Shown here piece by piece: positions 9,982 to 17,972 of a DNA stretch of 64,000 bases. The DNA is from Paracidobacterium acidisoli. GTDB taxonomy: Bacteria; Acidobacteriota; Terriglobia; Terriglobales; Acidobacteriaceae. The notes beneath the pieces are model-generated. The model saw only the letters and a list, made by a program, of their open reading frames with translations, did no database searches and was not told the origin of the DNA. The stretch lies in the NCBI RefSeq assembly GCF_003428625.2, contig NZ_QVQT02000003.1, forward strand, positions 689,017 to 753,016, read 5' to 3'. The position numbers were made by a program, and so were the translations under genes. Numbering within the stretch: the stretch's first letter is position 1; every line of letters starts with the position of its first letter.

Positions 9982-11991
9982 ATGCACTCATCCAGCGGAG
10001 AAAAGTCGAGGACTACACCTGGCATGAACCGACGCAACTTCCTCATCCACTCAACTGCTGCCGTCGCAACAGTTTCACTTCATTCCACCCCGCTCATTGC
10101 CGATGTTGCCGCAGAGGAAGCGCGCGTTACTGTGCTTGTGGTTGATACAGATCGCGCGTCTGTCCCCATAGACAAGCGCATCTACGGTCAATTCCTGGAG
10201 CACATCAATCACTCCGTGGAAGATGGTCTCTTTGCCGAGCAGATCCGTGGCCCGGGTTTCGAAGGTCCGGACTTTCAGACCTATTGGGAGCCCATCTCTC
10301 AGCAAGGCCATGTCGAAATTGCCGAGCTCGACTTCCAGAACGGCAGGAAGAGCGTGCGCCTTCGCGTCGACGGTGGAGAGGCAGGCATTCGGCAGAGACG
10401 CATCTTTGTTGAGGCCAACACGAAATACGATGGCTCCTTTTGGGTCAAGAAAGAAAATGGGTCTCCGAAGCTCACCCTGCGCATCCTCAGTTCAGATGGC
10501 AACGTCATCGCATCACTTCCGCTTGCGTTTACCGGAACCGACTGGCACGAACTCCCATTCTCGTTCACCAGCCATCTCCGTGATACCCAGGCCTCCATCG
10601 AGATCATTGCTACCGGGCATGGCGCGCTCCTCATCGACTTCGTCTCTCTCATGCGTTCCGATGTCCGCCACAACGGGATGCTCCGTCCCGACCTCCTCGA
10701 CGCCCTCCGTGGTCTCGAGCCGTCCTTCATCCGCTGGCCTGGAGGCTCCTTTGCGTCCACGTACAAGTGGAAGGAAGCCATCGGCCCTTATGTCTCTCGC
10801 GGCTATCATCCAAACGTCTATTGGGGTAACTACTCTGGCTACGCCGGCTTCGGCACCGACGAGTTCCTTGGACTCTGCAGGCGTCTCAACTGCGAACCTC
10901 TCATTGTCCTCGCTGCTCCGACAACCAAACAAGAAGATCTCGATTACGCCATGAGCTGGGTCCACTATCTCAACGACCCATCCTCGACCGAGTGGGGCCG
11001 CCTGCGCGCACAGAACGGCCATCCCGAGCCTTACAATGTCCGCTACTTCCAGATCGACAACGAGCCCATGAACAACGGATTCACGCCGGAATCCTATGCC
11101 GAAATCGTCAACTTATATGGCAATCGCCTTCGTACCATCGTTCCCAACGCCCGCATTGTGGCCTGCGGTCAAAAACGTTCCAGCGATATGGACTGGAGTG
11201 AGAAGGTCATCGATATTGCGGGTCAGAACTTCGACATTCTCGGCTGCCACAACTATGAGTACGAGCCGGACAACTTCGCGTCCGGCATTGACCGCATTCG
11301 CGGCTACCTCACGAAACTCTGCGATTATGTCCGCGCCTCCGGACATCCGAACATTGAAATAGCGGTCCTCGAATGGAGCCTCCAGCACACCTATGACTGG
11401 CGCGCCGGTCTCCACGCTGCAGGCAGTCTCATCCTGTATGAAGAGCTGAGCCCGGGCCTCACCATGACCTGCCCCGCTCTTCTCATGCGCAACACCACTG
11501 ATGATCCCAAGTGGACCTCGGCTATCTATCACGATCACGTTTCCTGGTTTCCGGGTGCAAGCTACGTAGTTGAGAAGCTATTCCGCCAGCATTTCGCTCC
11601 GCGCTATCTGGCCTCCGCTACGGGCTCTGTACGAGACGCCGCCAACCGCACATTCTTCTTCGATAAAATCTCCACCCGGATTCCCTCCGGCTGGCTGCCC
11701 GACTCCGTCGATGCCATCGCCACCGCGAGCGATGACAATCGCCGCATCGTCATCAAGGCGGTTAACTACCGCGACAATCGCAGTACTCTTCTCATTCGCC
11801 TGCAGGGAAAGGCCGCTCCCGAGCGCGCCACCGCGATCCTCCACACTATTAACGCACGACTCAACGCTCAGGCCTCATTGGAGAGCCCTGATGTCATCGC
11901 TCCTGTGTCCCGCCCGGTCACGTACGCAAAAGATCTTACCATTGACCTTGATCCCTATACCGTGGCTGTTCTCGAGATCCGCACAACCTAA
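9982..11991 (+). CDS. alpha-L-arabinofuranosidase, GH51, Tat-exported
   Basis: About 669 residues. It is a GH51 enzyme releasing arabinofuranose from arabinan, arabinoxylan or arabinogalactan. The acid/base is near Glu361 in 'QIDNEPMNNG' and the nucleophile near Glu464 in 'VLEWSLQHT'. The N-terminal half contains a carbohydrate-binding beta-sandwich (about residues 90-220) before the barrel. The ATG at 9982 has an AGGA ribosome site seven bases upstream and keeps a twin-arginine motif (MNRRNFLIHSTAAVA) inside the n-region. An ATG at 10024 immediately before that motif is the alternative. The frame is open back to 9868, but that start has no ribosome site. Confidence 0.9.
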   Translation: MHSSSGEKSRTTPGMNRRNFLIHSTAAVATVSLHSTPLIADVAAEEARVTVLVVDTDRASVPIDKRIYGQFLEHINHSVEDGLFAEQIRGPGFEGPDFQTYWEPISQQGHVEIAELDFQNGRKSVRLRVDGGEAGIRQRRIFVEANTKYDGSFWVKKENGSPKLTLRILSSDGNVIASLPLAFTGTDWHELPFSFTSHLRDTQASIEIIATGHGALLIDFVSLMRSDVRHNGMLRPDLLDALRGLEPSFIRWPGGSFASTYKWKEAIGPYVSRGYHPNVYWGNYSGYAGFGTDEFLGLCRRLNCEPLIVLAAPTTKQEDLDYAMSWVHYLNDPSSTEWGRLRAQNGHPEPYNVRYFQIDNEPMNNGFTPESYAEIVNLYGNRLRTIVPNARIVACGQKRSSDMDWSEKVIDIAGQNFDILGCHNYEYEPDNFASGIDRIRGYLTKLCDYVRASGHPNIEIAVLEWSLQHTYDWRAGLHAAGSLILYEELSPGLTMTCPALLMRNTTDDPKWTSAIYHDHVSWFPGASYVVEKLFRQHFAPRYLASATGSVRDAANRTFFFDKISTRIPSGWLPDSVDAIATASDDNRRIVIKAVNYRDNRSTLLIRLQGKAAPERATAILHTINARLNAQASLESPDVIAPVSRPVTYAKDLTIDLDPYTVAVLEIRTT

Positions 11992-12284
11992 GCTCGGCCA
12001 ACCCTCATCAGGATCATTGCCAGGAGTTGCACATTCACCGCGATACCCGTGCTGAAGCCAGGCGTAACGACTCAGGAACCCGCCATCATCGCCATCGTCA
12101 TTAGGACCAGAGGAAAGCGACATGAAGAGAATCTTCTGCAAACCCTTTCGGGTTTCGACTATTCCTGCAAGCCAGCCTCTGAGCGGCAAACCGAAGAAGC
12201 GGACCCTGAAAAATTATGGTACCGATAAAGGCGTGAGCAGCACCTATGCATCACTACGATCTCTCTCGGCGATCATCCTGGCTG

Positions 12285-12782
12285 TCAACCATAAGTGATC
12301 GTTTCTAAAATGCGAAATTCCGAGGCCTGCTTGTGCGACGGGTTGAAGAGGTAGTTCATCGTCTTCGGAACGATCACGCTTGGAATACGAAGCAGAACGC
12401 TTTCGTTGCTCTCCAGCCATATTGTTCCCAGATCGCGCGTTGCTTCCAGGCGTGTCCGCCAGTTTTCGGGCAACTCTTGCACTTCGATTGACGGCATATT
12501 GATATCGGGACCTTCAATCCTGAGCAATGCTATCTTTATGCCGTGAGCGTATACGCGCTGAATGAAATCGAGGTACTGGTCGTTGTTGATGATTCCGGCG
12601 CGAATAACGCGCACTCCGGCATTCTTCATGTTGTCCAGGATGGTGTCCTGCTCCTGGGGCGTCAATTGTTCAGGGTGATTCAGAAGGTTTACGCCGACGA
12701 CTGCATCCCTGGCCTGCGCCGAGGCCAGTGGCATCAGCAATATGCATTCGAGAAAAATGATGAGGCAGGCAAGTTTCTTCAT
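12285..12782 (-). CDS. chimeric ORF: secreted glycosidase N-terminus fused to RES-domain C-terminus
   Basis: A 165-residue frame made of two unrelated parts. Residues 1-70 are a signal peptide (ending SAQA) plus the opening strands and helices of a clan GH-A-like barrel (GVNLLNHPEQLTPQEQDTIL...). Residues from about 90 on read as the C-terminal half of a RES-domain NAD+-degrading toxin: 'ELPENWR', 'DLGTIWLES', 'LLRIPSVIVPKTMNYLFNP.H'. The RES part lacks its N-terminal Arg/Tyr region and the final 'RL' tail, so it should be inactive. A CGGAG ribosome site lies seven bases before the ATG. It follows the GH30-type gene by 39 bases on the same strand. Most likely a deletion scar, less likely a real fusion. 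Confidence 0.6.
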   Translation of the reverse strand: MKKLACLIIFLECILLMPLASAQARDAVVGVNLLNHPEQLTPQEQDTILDNMKNAGVRVIRAGIINNDQYLDFIQRVYAHGIKIALLRIEGPDINMPSIEVQELPENWRTRLEATRDLGTIWLESNESVLLRIPSVIVPKTMNYLFNPSHKQASEFRILETITYG

Positions 12783-12821
12783 GCCATAACTCCGATTCCC
12801 CGATGCGTCTGAAGCATCAAT

Positions 12822-15800
12822 CTATTCGGTCAAGGTGAATTGCTGATTCGGAAGTGTCGGACTGCACCTGTCCTGCCTGAATGTGCCTCCGCGGCCAGGG
12901 TCTTCGAGACAGAGCCCGCTGCTCCTGACACGAATTTGATAACTGCCCTCGCCCGCGGGCGTCATCTCGAAGAGATCGTTTGCGGGCAACGAGCCATTGC
13001 CGCAATCCCACTGAATCAGGTTTCCCGGACCTCCGCGCGTCTTGCCGTCTCCGGGCGATCCCACGCCGTTGGACACGTTCAGACACAGGCCTGCAGCGCC
13101 ATTGACGGTCTGAATGGAATAGAAACCGCCTCCCTCGTCGACGAAATTGAATTCCTCATTGTTGTATGCTCCGCAGGAATAGGGAATAATGGCGCCGCCA
13201 GGGCTCGTGGAATTGGTGGTGATATTCATGCACAGCCTGGTGGCTTGCGAGACAACCTCATGAGTGCCTTCGATGGCGCTGGCCGGAGCATTTGCGGCCG
13301 GCGTAACACCATCGACGACATAGGTAGTGATGGAGCGAACCGGAAGCGAGTCCACGATGCGTCCCGTTGCGGAGACCGCGATCTTTTCCTCGCGCAGACT
13401 GACCGGCTCGTCTGCGGTTGTGCGGTAGGCCGTTACTGAGGATGGCAGCCCGGTAAATGCCGTGAGGTCGAGGTCGTTCCCAGCCGGCGTGTCCCAGTTG
13501 GTCGTCACAAGCACAAGGCGCTTCGCCGAGCGCGAGTACGCGGCGAGGGTATGAAAAGCTCCTCCGGCCGAGATGATCTGAAACCCTGGACGGATGAACC
13601 TTGTGTACTGGGCGAGTGCATAGTATTGCTTCTGCAAGTGCGGCTCTCCGCTTTTGGGATCGAAGGCAATCACGCCCCAGTCAGGCTGCCAGAGCACCCA
13701 CGCTTCCGCACCCATGTCGCGCAGGTCCATGCGGATCGAATCCGCCATGAACAGCGCGCCCCACATATCGCTCTTGTCTCCCTGGTTGGTGAAGCAGCAG
13801 CCGAGTTCGCTCATCCAGATCGGCTTGTGCAGCTTTTCCGCGAGAGCTCTCAACTCCCTGAGTTTTGCCACGTCGCCGACCAAAGGATGGTAGTCGTGCG
13901 TGTTGAGCCGGGCTGTTCCGGACAGAGCATCGCCGCTTAACTGACCTCCGATGCTCACAGCCGAGTAGATGTTGTTCGTATCCACGCCCGCAACAAAGGT
14001 CTTCACGCCGTCGCGCTTCAGGCGGTCTGCCAGCACTGGAAGGACCGCGTTCTGGGTTGCGACGGGAACGGTGTACCCCTCCTGTCTTCCGCCGGCCTCC
14101 CAGCCGCCATCCGGTTCGTTGAATGGCTCGACGCTCTCAAAACGGATTCCTTCCGCATCTTGAAAGTGTTTCACCACAGTCGCCAGATAGTTGACGAAGC
14201 TCTCCCGCATCTCGGGCCGCAGGTTGTCTTGCTTCCCATCTTTGCTCCCGGAGTAGCAGCCGCTGACCGTCATCCAGTAGGGCGGGGAATACGAGGCAGC
14301 TTCGAAGATGTTGGCTCCCCGTTTCTTAGCTTCCTGGAGCATCCGCCGCTGCGAAGCGTCCCTGCTCCAGTCGAAGGCTGCACCCGGACTGGATTGATAG
14401 CCCTCCATCTGAGCGTCGGGACGCATGTGCGTGTGAGACGGATCGTCGCCGCCTCCGATGTTATAGCGAGCAATGTTGAATCCCAGCGTGAGGCGCGTTG
14501 CCGGATCCCCGAAGAGCAGGTCCATATACTGGCTTTGAATCTTCGGGTCTTTGATCTGTGCGGTCTGCCGGCCACCGCCGTAGAGGTCGTTCGCCTCCCA
14601 AGCCAGCGACATGCCCCATCCGCGAAAGGTCTGTGCGGACCGGGGCATGATGCGACCGGTGTTGATCAGCATCTCGGGAACAGCGGCCGCAGCCTTCGGT
14701 TCCTCCTTTGCCGGTGGCTGGCCCGTCAGCGCAAGAGCGATGTCCGGCAGTGGATCTCCCGTGACCGGATCGATCAGGCCGTTGAAGCATGTGCCCTTGA
14801 TGTTACGGCTGCGATTGAAGCCGGTGCCGTCACACATGTCGGTCTTCCCTTCAGAATCGTAAGAATAGTAGAGAAGGTATCCGATGTTGACGGGTTTGGG
14901 CTGAGTCCGCAGCCGTTCGATCACATCCTTGCGAAAGGTCTCGATGGCCTGGGCGCGACTCATGGCTTGATAGGGCCCGGCGGCAAGGTTCAGGTCGCCT
15001 CCGGGCTTGCCGTGAGCGTCATATTGGTAGGACCACTTGTGGCTGGACCAGAAGACCGAGGCCGATTCACTCCATTCCGTAATCCAGATAGGCTTATCTC
15101 GGTTATGCGGAAGCAGTGCGCCCTGCGCTGCCAGATCGGATGTGGCGTTTTGCACCATGTGCTGGGTTGTGTCTGAAGGCGGGTAGGTGTGCGTGCCGTA
15201 ACCGTCGACGAGACTGGTGTAGTCGAAGGTCTTGCCGGAGCTGTCAGTGAAGTTTGCCAACGCCTGAATGAGCGCCGCGGAATTGCCCGTGGGATTCGAC
15301 ATGCCGCAGGTGATGATCCTGGCAGTGGGGAAGTACTTCCGAATCAGCTGCGCATAGGTTTTGAGAAAGGGTGCGTAGCCCGCGGCGAATGCGTGGACCT
15401 GCGCGGGCGTCAGAAACCACTTCCAGCCGTGCGCCGCGAACTCCGAGGTCCTGGGCATATCGGCATCGTTGCAGTAGAGATCGAGCTCGTTGCCAATCTC
15501 GAATGCGTCGACGGTAAGGCCGGCATTCTTGACGGCGTCGAAATACACGCGCACGCGTTGTTCGAGCTTGGAGAGATTAATTTTGCTCAGCGGGTAGGTT
15601 CCCCACTGGCATCCGCTCTCCCTGGGATTGATATAGTCCTTCGAATCGAAATCCGAAGCGCTGTGACCAACCACGGCCAACAGCTTCATGCCCCGCGCAT
15701 GCACCTGCCTGACCATGTCGACAAACAACTGCGCGCCTTGCGGCGAATCCTGGCCGAAACCATCCCGGAACCATTGCGGATGGAATTTGGCGACCCCGTC

Positions 15801-16112
15801 GAAAACCGCCACACGTCTCGCTTCAAAAATGCCGGTTCCATTGTAAGAACCATTGAATGGATAAATGTTCGGCTCGGCGGGCGGGGATAGCGTCCATTCC
15901 GTGCTCATGTTGGATCGGTCGATGCCGATCTCCAGTTTCGGAACTAACCTGGATGGGTTGACGGCGGCATGCGTCTGAGCGCCGCCGACGAGGTATGTGC
16001 CTCGAGCTACCGGAACACCTGCGTGACCGCCCAGGGGCAAGAGCGCCGCCATGGCACAGACGGCAGCGTGTCGAACAAGCGGAAGACGGATGAAATTCAT
16101 CATGTCCAGCAT
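12822..16112 (-). CDS. bifunctional secreted glycosidase: GH-A barrel + GH30 (endo-1,6-galactanase-like) + ricin-type lectin
   Basis: About 1,096 residues with two complete catalytic modules. After the signal peptide, the first barrel (about 60-420) has the clan GH-A acid/base near Glu208 in 'FEIGNELDLYC' and nucleophile near Glu345 in 'WITEWSES'. Its family is not recognised (GH5/39/128-like). The second module (about 500-890) is GH30: 'FRGWGMSLAWEAN', acid/base near Glu665 in 'EPFNEPDGGW' and nucleophile near Glu769 in 'WMSELGCC', most like endo-beta-1,6-galactanases (subfamily 5). A ricin-B beta-trefoil occupies about 950-1096 (repeated LCMN/LCLN and QW-like turns). Starts at 16112, 16103 or 16100 are possible; the frame opens back to 16202. 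It would cleave arabinogalactan side chains outside the cell. Confidence 0.85.
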   Translation of the reverse strand: MLDMMNFIRLPLVRHAAVCAMAALLPLGGHAGVPVARGTYLVGGAQTHAAVNPSRLVPKLEIGIDRSNMSTEWTLSPPAEPNIYPFNGSYNGTGIFEARRVAVFDGVAKFHPQWFRDGFGQDSPQGAQLFVDMVRQVHARGMKLLAVVGHSASDFDSKDYINPRESGCQWGTYPLSKINLSKLEQRVRVYFDAVKNAGLTVDAFEIGNELDLYCNDADMPRTSEFAAHGWKWFLTPAQVHAFAAGYAPFLKTYAQLIRKYFPTARIITCGMSNPTGNSAALIQALANFTDSSGKTFDYTSLVDGYGTHTYPPSDTTQHMVQNATSDLAAQGALLPHNRDKPIWITEWSESASVFWSSHKWSYQYDAHGKPGGDLNLAAGPYQAMSRAQAIETFRKDVIERLRTQPKPVNIGYLLYYSYDSEGKTDMCDGTGFNRSRNIKGTCFNGLIDPVTGDPLPDIALALTGQPPAKEEPKAAAAVPEMLINTGRIMPRSAQTFRGWGMSLAWEANDLYGGGRQTAQIKDPKIQSQYMDLLFGDPATRLTLGFNIARYNIGGGDDPSHTHMRPDAQMEGYQSSPGAAFDWSRDASQRRMLQEAKKRGANIFEAASYSPPYWMTVSGCYSGSKDGKQDNLRPEMRESFVNYLATVVKHFQDAEGIRFESVEPFNEPDGGWEAGGRQEGYTVPVATQNAVLPVLADRLKRDGVKTFVAGVDTNNIYSAVSIGGQLSGDALSGTARLNTHDYHPLVGDVAKLRELRALAEKLHKPIWMSELGCCFTNQGDKSDMWGALFMADSIRMDLRDMGAEAWVLWQPDWGVIAFDPKSGEPHLQKQYYALAQYTRFIRPGFQIISAGGAFHTLAAYSRSAKRLVLVTTNWDTPAGNDLDLTAFTGLPSSVTAYRTTADEPVSLREEKIAVSATGRIVDSLPVRSITTYVVDGVTPAANAPASAIEGTHEVVSQATRLCMNITTNSTSPGGAIIPYSCGAYNNEEFNFVDEGGGFYSIQTVNGAAGLCLNVSNGVGSPGDGKTRGGPGNLIQWDCGNGSLPANDLFEMTPAGEGSYQIRVRSSGLCLEDPGRGGTFRQDRCSPTLPNQQFTLTE

Positions 16113-16319
16113 CCAATCGCTTAAACCCGGCTCTCTTGCCAAAGTTGACGCGCTTGAAATCGAGCGAGACAACAAAGTGGACCGACACCGAAGAGGCCGC
16201 AATGGAAGGCTAACATTGAACGCCGCTCAGCCCAGGGCCTTTGAGGTCGAAGACCGTATCGGCGATAATGCGCGAACGGAGTTTTTTTGCGGTGTGGACG
16301 GATGGCGAGGAAAGAAACG

Positions 16320-17144
16320 CTAAACGCGCGCTCCAGTTGGAAAGATCGGCCACGCGATCTCGGTTCGCCACTTCGATTCCTCCGCTGTGTCATAGGGGCT
16401 GATCACGTAGTGCTCGCGTATAGGACCAACCACCGCCAACTCGTGCTGGGCAACGTACTTTGCGAGCGCGCCGTAGGCAAGATCGATGTCCGCATGTGTG
16501 CCTGAATGCAGGATAATCGCGACTTCACTTGCAGGGATAAGCATTGGTCTTACCCGTCCGATGGAGCGAAACGGGGTATCGCAGGGGATGAATATCGTTG
16601 CCTCTCCACGGCCATCTGAGAACAGCGCGTTCGAGAAAACGCCACCTGCCGGCCCGGATGCCTGAGCGCGCTGAGCCGCCAGGGTGGCATGCAGCTCTGC
16701 CAGCGCACCCTGATACCAGGACAAGGCGTCCTTCACGTCGAGCATCTTTGAGATCGCGGCCGAGGCTGTTGCCCTGATGCTGCGGTGTTGTATCTGGGGA
16801 ACAGATGCCGGTTGCTGCAGCAAGTCACGAAGAGACGCCACGACTCCCTGCGTCCTGGCAAGGTGGCTCTCTAAGCGGTTCAGGTGGTCCACGATCAGCT
16901 CATTGCGGGTCTGGAGATCGGGAGCGGTCAACACCGCACGGATTTCGCCCAAGGGCATATCGAGCTCTCGAAACCGGCGAATGATATGAGCTGTCGCAAT
17001 CTGATCTGCTGTGTATCGGCGATAGCCAGTCCTGGTGTCCACCTCGGCAGGCTCCAGCAACCCGTTCTCGTGATAATGGCGCAAAGTCTTGACGGTCATA
17101 TGCGTCGCGCGCGCAAAATCACCGATCGCAAGGAGTAACGACAT
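16320..17144 (-). CDS. MerR-family transcriptional regulator with GyrI-like effector domain
   Basis: A 274-residue one-component regulator. Residues 1-72 form the MerR winged helix ('LLAIGDFARATHMTVKTLRHY', 'GYRRYTADQI'), residues 75-115 the dimerisation coiled coil, and about 125-274 a GyrI-like small-molecule-binding domain, as in BmrR. No metal-binding cysteines are seen, so the ligand is probably an organic compound. The gene is divergent from an NTF2-like gene, and a MerR-type dyad sits directly upstream of its start. It probably regulates itself and perhaps the neighbour by DNA untwisting. The start is the ATG at 17142-17144, with AGGAG partly inside the coding region, so initiation may be leaderless. 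Confidence 0.85.
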   Translation of the reverse strand: MSLLLAIGDFARATHMTVKTLRHYHENGLLEPAEVDTRTGYRRYTADQIATAHIIRRFRELDMPLGEIRAVLTAPDLQTRNELIVDHLNRLESHLARTQGVVASLRDLLQQPASVPQIQHRSIRATASAAISKMLDVKDALSWYQGALAELHATLAAQRAQASGPAGGVFSNALFSDGRGEATIFIPCDTPFRSIGRVRPMLIPASEVAIILHSGTHADIDLAYGALAKYVAQHELAVVGPIREHYVISPYDTAEESKWRTEIAWPIFPTGARV

Positions 17145-17153
17145 GCAGCCATT

Positions 17154-17181
17154 GTCAACTCTCCCGCAGGGGGAGAGTCAA
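17154..17181 (-). promoter_or_regulatory. MerR-type operator within a 19-bp-spaced promoter
   Basis: On the minus strand TTGACT (17176-17181) and GACAAT are separated by 19 bases. A perfect dyad ACTCTCCC-N5-GGGAGAGT (17158-17178) fills the spacer. This is the standard architecture of MerR-activated promoters, whose overlong spacer is corrected by the bound regulator. The -10 element lies about six bases from the regulator ATG, implying a leaderless or very short leader transcript and autoregulation. Confidence 0.7.
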
Positions 17182-17267
17182 TCGCAAAGACGCTCTTGAC
17201 CCTCCTCCAACGTCATGGCGAAGGATGAATGTAGCAGCCACGAGGCTGTGTTCAATCTGGAGGAAAC

Positions 17268-17627
17268 ATGCAACCTGAACTTAAGGGCGTGATTGCCGAG
17301 TACATCAAGGCGGTGAATGCGTTCGATCTCGATGCCATCATCAACACGTTTGCGAAAGATGCGTATGTCAACGACAACCGGAGGGAGATCGTGGGTATAG
17401 ACGCCATTCGCCGGTGGCTATCCAGGGAGATCGTAGGCGACAAAGTGACCATGGATGTACGAGAGGTCATCGATCACTATGGCGACACCATTGTGCGTGC
17501 CGTCTATGACGGCGAATATGACAAGACAAACCTGCCTGAAGAACTGATACTGACGAATTACTTCAGGATCAGAGATGGCAAGATCGTTAGCCTGGCCATC
17601 ATCTTCAACCAGCCGTCGCCCTATTGA
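17268..17627 (+). CDS. NTF2/SnoaL-like protein
   Basis: A 119-residue cytoplasmic protein with the alpha+beta-barrel pattern of SnoaL/NTF2-like folds: an N-terminal helix 'VIAEYIKAVNAFDLDAIINTFAKDAYVND', a middle 'IVGIDAIRRWL', and terminal strands '...FRIRDGKIVSLAIIFNQ'. The family includes steroid isomerase- and hydratase-like enzymes and ligand binders, and the reaction cannot be told from sequence. A GGAGGAAAC ribosome site precedes the ATG. It is transcribed divergently from the MerR regulator and is the likely target of that regulator. Confidence 0.8.
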   Translation: MQPELKGVIAEYIKAVNAFDLDAIINTFAKDAYVNDNRREIVGIDAIRRWLSREIVGDKVTMDVREVIDHYGDTIVRAVYDGEYDKTNLPEELILTNYFRIRDGKIVSLAIIFNQPSPY

Positions 17628-17943
17628 AGAACGAGGACGGCACGCTTGTACGGAAGAGCGTCAGATTTCAACTGTTGCGAACGGGCCAGGTCGCTCATTG
17701 AGGCGCGGTAGCCAGAGATAGCCATCTCGATTTGATACTTGGCGATTTGACGTCAATCCAGGATCAATGAGCAGGTGAAGCCCATTTTCCCACATGCTTA
17801 TAACAGGTCCATCCTGAGGTCTGTCTGGTCTGCAAGAATCTGACTAAAACAATCGATTCCATTTGGGGTCTTAACAATCGAGGGTTCAATTCTCTTCGAG
17901 TCTGCCGTAGTTTTGAAACGCGCAACATGCACAGTCCTGCTGC
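17628..17943. other. intergenic region upstream of secreted protein
   Basis: No gene is supported. It contains a perfect 10-base palindrome TTGACGTCAA (17747-17756) of unknown meaning. The rest appears to be promoter or leader sequence for the gene at 17973. Confidence 0.3.
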
Positions 17944-17956
17944 CTATCACTGATAG
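17944..17956. promoter_or_regulatory. tetO-core-like palindrome
   Basis: CTATCA-C-TGATAG is a perfect 6-1-6 dyad. It matches the core of the Tn10 tet operators (CTATCA-N-TGATAG) except for the free central base. It lies 16 bases before the ATG at 17973, where a bound repressor would block initiation. No TetR-family gene is present in the window. Confidence 0.4.
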
Positions 17957-17972
17957 ACACTGAGAGGTCGCG

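Noticed and set aside
12122-12298. 59-codon plus-strand frame with AGAGGAAAG upstream
   Set aside because: Good spacing, but no recognisable protein features and it overlaps the convergent chimeric gene; kept out for lack of support.
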